The notes under the pieces were generated by a model. The model ran no database searches. It was not told the DNA's origin and saw only the letters and a program-made list of their open reading frames with translations. Below are positions 59,900-64,000 of a stretch of DNA of 64,000 nt, piece by piece. The stretch covers positions 10,416,001-10,480,000 of the forward strand of contig OZ199838.1 in assembly GCA_964304625.1 (NCBI GenBank), written 5' to 3'. This DNA comes from Kudoa neothunni (Eukaryota; Cnidaria). Numbering within the stretch: the first letter of the stretch is position 1; each line of letters opens with the position of its first letter. A program made the translations under genes and the position numbers.

Positions 59900-60640
59900 G
59901 TTTATATTTCACTATATTTAAATTTTCCATTTGCATCCGTAATGAAATCACCAAATTTATTAGTGTAAGTAATGATAGAATTGAAAAATTCATCACCCAA
60001 CAAATAGAAAACCTGTCCTGTAAATTGCAAATTCGGTATGTTACAAATGCAATCAGACCTAGATGTTTGTTTAAGATGTTTTCTTACTTGATTTTTGTAT
60101 TTGAAGGCACAACTGAAGACCATAACACATTGTTTTTGTCCCTATACGTGTTAGTGATGTCATAACCATCTGAGCTATCATCATGAGATGAAGATTAGCA
60201 TTCTTCTATAATATCTTCAATTTTACTGGAATCAGAGCCGTAAATTGTTAGAAAACCATCATATAACTCTTCCATTCCTGTCGGTCGGCTACAATCGACA
60301 TCTCTCGACCAATACCGGAAACATAAACCTTGATTTTTCTCGAAATTTAATGGATGTAACCCTTCGAGATTAAAACTTTTTATTTCTTATAATTTTATAA
60401 ATGTTTTTGTGAAATTAAAACGTGGGATCCTCCTGGACCCCAAGACTGTTTGGTGTAAGTATTTGATATAAATCATAGGAAACAAATAATTACTAATGTT
60501 AACATTAAATTACGAATATATAGAAACTTTTAAAAGAATAATGATTCGATCCAGCCAATTTAACGTTCTCGGTGAACAGTGAATTGACACTAAAGTCGGC
60601 CTGGGGTCCATTTGGACCCCAAAAATGTTTGGAGAGTTAA
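59900..60640 (-). mobile_element. piggyBac-like element E, partial
   Basis: The right border is TTAA at 60637-60640 with the inverted TGTTTGGAGAG tip and the palindrome GGGGTCCATTTGGACCCC (60603-60620); a related GGATCCTCCTGGACCCC lies near 60424. On the minus strand an ATG at 60273-60275 begins an acidic N-terminus (MEELYDGFLTIYGSDSSKIE), and 59902-60123 gives FYLLGDEFFNSIITYTNKF, like the first helices of the piggyBac domain. Stops and shifts are frequent. The left border was not found. Confidence 0.5.
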
Positions 60641-61787
60641 ATGAAGCGATTGTTATTCAAATGACACTCATATAATAGAACTAATGCTAAAAATTTTACT
60701 CCGTTATGAAAAATAGAGTTTGTACAACTTAATATTAGATAAAGTTGTCAACAACTCTCATTATTGGACAGGGACAACACATGTTCAAGTCTATACTTGC
60801 GCGCGCGGCTTGATTAAATGGAATGCCAGAAAGCTACGCGTAAAGTGTATGTTGATACTACATTCCAAAATCGATAATGCCAGACGAACAGGCTTGTATC
60901 ATAAAACGATTTCAAGTCTACATTTTGGCGCACAACTATATTCCCCATGCTATTAGCTGCAGAAACTCGCGTTTTTGCGATTATGATGTCGGTGTATGAA
61001 CGGTATTCTCCAACATATGTACTCCTTCATCCCTTATTCAAAAATAGAAGCTAATATCATACTTAATCTTGATTTTTGATTAAGAAATGACTTCGCTGAG
61101 AAATTTGCCATAATTTTTTGGAATTTACTATATACTAGCGAGAATTGCCCAGCGTTGCTTGGTGAGGATTCCGCATAGGTACATTTCTTAATAACATTCG
61201 AGAAATATATTTAAGTTTTGGGTTCAACCATAGAAGTAGTATAACTAAAAAATTTTAAGCATCATACTTTCAACGGTTGAAATTCTGATCATTTCTGTGC
61301 AGGGATGTACTAATCCCGGCGTTCAATTAATAATTTCGTGACCGACCCGGCATCAACGCTAAATAATTTAAGGTCAGCGCCATATTTTTCTGCATTCCCA
61401 AATTATTTAAGCTACCTTAAAGTGTTATCTAAAATGTTATTTTTTTGACCCGTTAGTTTATCAGGGCCGAATTCTGGCCCAACTCAAAAAGTTTTTACCA
61501 TGCTTTTCGGGGGAGGGGAAAAAAGATATAGAGATAGAGGAAAATTTACGTAAACTGATTTTTATTACTCAAATTAATATCTCTTGTCCCCCCATAGACT
61601 ATAGTGCGCTCTTTCTCAAAAACATATACAAATAGCGTCAATATCAACTAAAATAATTTGAATAAACGGATGAAGTGAACATACAACCATCTGTATTGAA
61701 TTTAATAACTGAGAGTTCTAAATAGCGGATGATTTCAATGAAATATACGTACACAGTGCGTGTATTTTAAATATTCATCTAATTATA
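60641..61787. other. no gene seen
   Basis: Includes a dispersed-repeat-like stretch around 61130-61195 (TACTAGCGAGAATTGCCCAG), whose family I cannot name. No coding signal. Confidence 0.4.
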
Positions 61788-61868
61788 CAGTCATGGATCA
61801 GTCGTACGTAATCCTCTTGAGGATGAGGAAATTGTACGTACTACCGGTCCCGGCCGGATAGAACGCAG
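61788..61868 (+). repeat. second copy of the CAGT..GGATC terminal repeat
   Basis: About 80 bp from CAGTCATGGATCAGTCGTAC, preceded by TA, match the left end of the element at 49216 with about eight differences. The shared inner part includes GTACGTACTACCGGTCCCGG. No partner end is visible downstream. Confidence 0.6.
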
Positions 61869-62090
61869 GGCGTCCAATGAGACTATCGGAAAAGATTCAA
61901 GGTCGCAAAGAAACCATAATAATATTACTAAAATAACGAAAATTGTTATTTTAAACGCGTTTCCTAAATATTGTCGTCAATTGAATCGTCTTAATCATCT
62001 TCACAACTCTCATTTAAGAAGTTTGCTCTATTTTTCAAGCGCTCAAAGTATCGTTGACTCACATCATTTATTAGTTTATTTGTTGGATGC

Positions 62091-62345
62091 GACGTCAAAC
62101 ACGTATTATTATTTCTTTTGATCAACTGCTTTGCGAGAAGTTTACAGTTTCAGCCTTTAATGAGTTGGTTTATTTAGTTTTTACTGTGTTCATTAATGAA
62201 ATAATACGCTCAACATTTGCAATAACTGGAATTTCCATCCTTAACATCTTGGTCAAGTCAATATTTAAAATCTACTTTTAACCAATCTTGATTGGAGCAC
62301 ATGTTATCCAACGCTCTTTTTTGATCTCCGTTCGAAATTTCACGC
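62091..62345 (-). pseudogene. hAT transposase C-terminal dimerisation fragment
   Basis: The minus strand reads EIPVIANVERIISLMNTVKT, a stop, then NSLKAETVNFSQSS, matching the hAT C-terminal signature (P-x(5)-ERxFS-x-x). Two in-frame stops and no upstream domain. Flanking sequence to 64000 holds no gene. Confidence 0.6.
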
Positions 62346-63264
62346 ATACTTTAAAATAATATATGTCAATAACTTCAGAATATGTTATTAAAAAACTAGA
62401 AAACTTTAGAGCAGCATTGAAATATCAAAATACAATCACAGAATAATAAGAAAAATTGATTAAATAACAATTATCCAAGGATCGGAAAACAGCGCGTTGC
62501 CGACTACCGTGATATCTATTAAAATTTCGAATAATTTTAATTCTCTCCATTACTAAAACAATAAAAATGATTATTATATCTAACTGTAAAACTTCTTATT
62601 GATAATTATAAGCCGTAATTTTTGATTAAAATCGAGATAATTCGTCGATTATTTTTCGTTTTATTATGGGGGAAAAAAGAAGACGAATTGACAATTATAT
62701 AGCAGAATAAACAGATTTAAATGAGGAAATAGACTCAAAAAATATACCAAAGTTTTTTAGCCTCAACCAACGGAAAATTCCACAGCAAGAGTTGTTGAAA
62801 CATTCATCCCATAGAAATGATAAAATGATAGATCATGGATTTTAGAGAATAAATAAATCAAAGTGCTCCGTATTGTCTAGTGTAGGCCAAGATTTGGTGC
62901 ATATCCCGCTATCACCTACAGTTGTAGAAAATTATTTAGTGAACTTAACTCCTCTTCACAACAGTATGAAAATTCCGCTATTACCCATGAATTCAAACTT
63001 AATTTTACTACGAAAGAGGTAAAAGCTAGAGGTAGACCCAAGGCAATGAATAATTATTTTGAATTTGATAAATAGCGTATTGATATCTATGTGATATGTT
63101 TGTAAAAAATATAATCATGTTTTTTGAAACATCGCTGTGTGTTATTCGCTCTATAGCATACAAAACTAACGGAAATAAAATTAATCTTATAATCCTGGCT
63201 CACGCAGTGAAAAAACAAACAAGTAAATGTTATTAATTGTTCTCAACATAGATATACGGTCGAG
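62346..63264. other. no gene; possible hAT 5' debris
   Basis: A short frame at about 62680-62780 (KNIPKFFSLNQRKIPQQ) and a GATTAAAATCGAG motif shared with 32320 suggest more hAT remains. Nothing intact. Confidence 0.35.
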
Positions 63265-63335
63265 ACTGGATATTGCGTGGGTTTTTGTTGGTCCCAAAAA
63301 CCCACGCAATAAAAAGTTTTTACGCAATATCCAGT
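63265..63335. repeat. nested double hairpin
   Basis: The inner pair TATTGCGTGGGTTTTT (63271-63286) and AAAAACCCACGCAATA (63296-63311) is perfect with a 9-nt loop. The outer pair ACTGGATATTGCGT (63265-63278) and ACGCAATATCCAGT (63322-63335) is also perfect and shares TATTGCGT with the inner pair, so two alternative folds compete for the same arm. It is preceded by TACGGTCGA, like the pogo-type tip at 58660. Confidence 0.75.
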
Positions 63336-64000
63336 TTTATGCATGCATGTCACATTGTAAAATACGATTTTCTTGTGCTTACGTTTGATGACTATTCCTA
63401 CAAAGAAACTTTATTAAAACAATGATAACATAGAGTTCAATTAAGGAAGAGTTATTAAATTTTGTCAAAAAATCTTGTGACTTTTGTATGTCGAAACCTT
63501 TCTATTGATATTTTTTAAATTCTGTCCGTTGTGGAATATAAATCAAACAATATTGATGGAGCCTCTTGAATTAAAACTTTCATTAAAATGTTAACCATAT
63601 TTTTTATTTATTTTATTAAACTTTTGACTTATTTAATAATTGGTTCGATATCATAAGATTAACCATTGTGAGCAATAAGTCCGCATGATTTTGATTCTCA
63701 CATGTTGCAGCATTATCATCGTCAAATATATTTTCGTAAACCTCAAATTCATTTAATAAGATTAATTATGTATACATAAAATATTTCTTTATGAACTGTT
63801 TCTAGCTCGGGATATCTTTCTTAAATCTTCTTGTTTTATAAACTGATTCAACTTCTTTATTACAGTTTTATATATTACCACCAAGCATTTTTGATTTTTA
63901 AAATAATTAAATATAATTTCTGGCGTAATACTTTCCTGATGTTTAATTAATGGCATGATTGAGTTTAGTAATGTTTATTTTTCGATGATAAAAGTTTCAC
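63336..64000. other. no gene seen
   Basis: AT-rich end of the window; no supportable feature. Confidence 0.5.

Noticed and set aside
1-64000. CRISPR arrays, rRNA genes, bacterial-type operons or riboswitches
   Set aside because: No regularly spaced repeats, no rRNA-like sequence, and gene structure is clearly eukaryotic with introns throughout.

Overview
The window looks like AT-rich nuclear DNA of a small metazoan. Genes are split by many very short GT..AG introns (mostly 37-60 nt), and the recognisable products are animal-type: a HIF-type prolyl hydroxylase (EGLN), WTAP, a GLUT-type sugar transporter, VDAC, the Rab chaperone Mss4/RABIF, mitochondrial ribosomal protein mS39/PTCD3 and two LCAT/lysosomal phospholipase A2 paralogues. 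Short introns, high AT content and a heavy load of DNA transposons would fit a compact parasitic animal such as a myxozoan or another reduced lineage. That placement is inference; the sequence alone does not settle it.

Layout: 58-1923 (-) mS39/PTCD3-like gene. 1.97-9.66 kb transposons: an IS630/Tc1-type element, a piggyBac-like element carrying a hAT-type insert, and a decayed second piggyBac-like element. 11.1-11.9 kb (-) RABIF and a small unknown gene. 15.4-18.9 kb (+) tandem LCAT-family genes. 20.0-22.5 kb a Mutator-like element with long inverted ends and a perfect 9-bp target duplication. 25.3-28.6 kb convergent EGLN (+) and GLUT (-) genes. 29.5-32.1 kb a second hAT-type copy carrying an IS630 element. 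33.9-40.6 kb (-) a large broken gene for a signal-peptide-bearing, single-pass membrane protein built of cysteine-bearing FN3-like repeats. 42.1-43.3 kb (+) VDAC. 43.6-52.1 kb nested piggyBac-like, hAT and TA-flanked elements. 54.2-57.7 kb (+) a coiled-coil protein gene and WTAP. 57.7-64 kb no intact gene found, only transposon remnants and hairpins.

The intact genes do not form a pathway; they are scattered housekeeping genes in a transposon-rich background. The exon models for mS39, RABIF, both LCAT genes, EGLN, GLUT, the coiled-coil gene and WTAP were assembled by hand by matching splice phases, and each gives one continuous reading frame. The most unusual single locus is the FN3-like repeat gene. 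The clearest piece of genome history is a hAT element present twice, once empty and once interrupted by an IS630 element at a TA.
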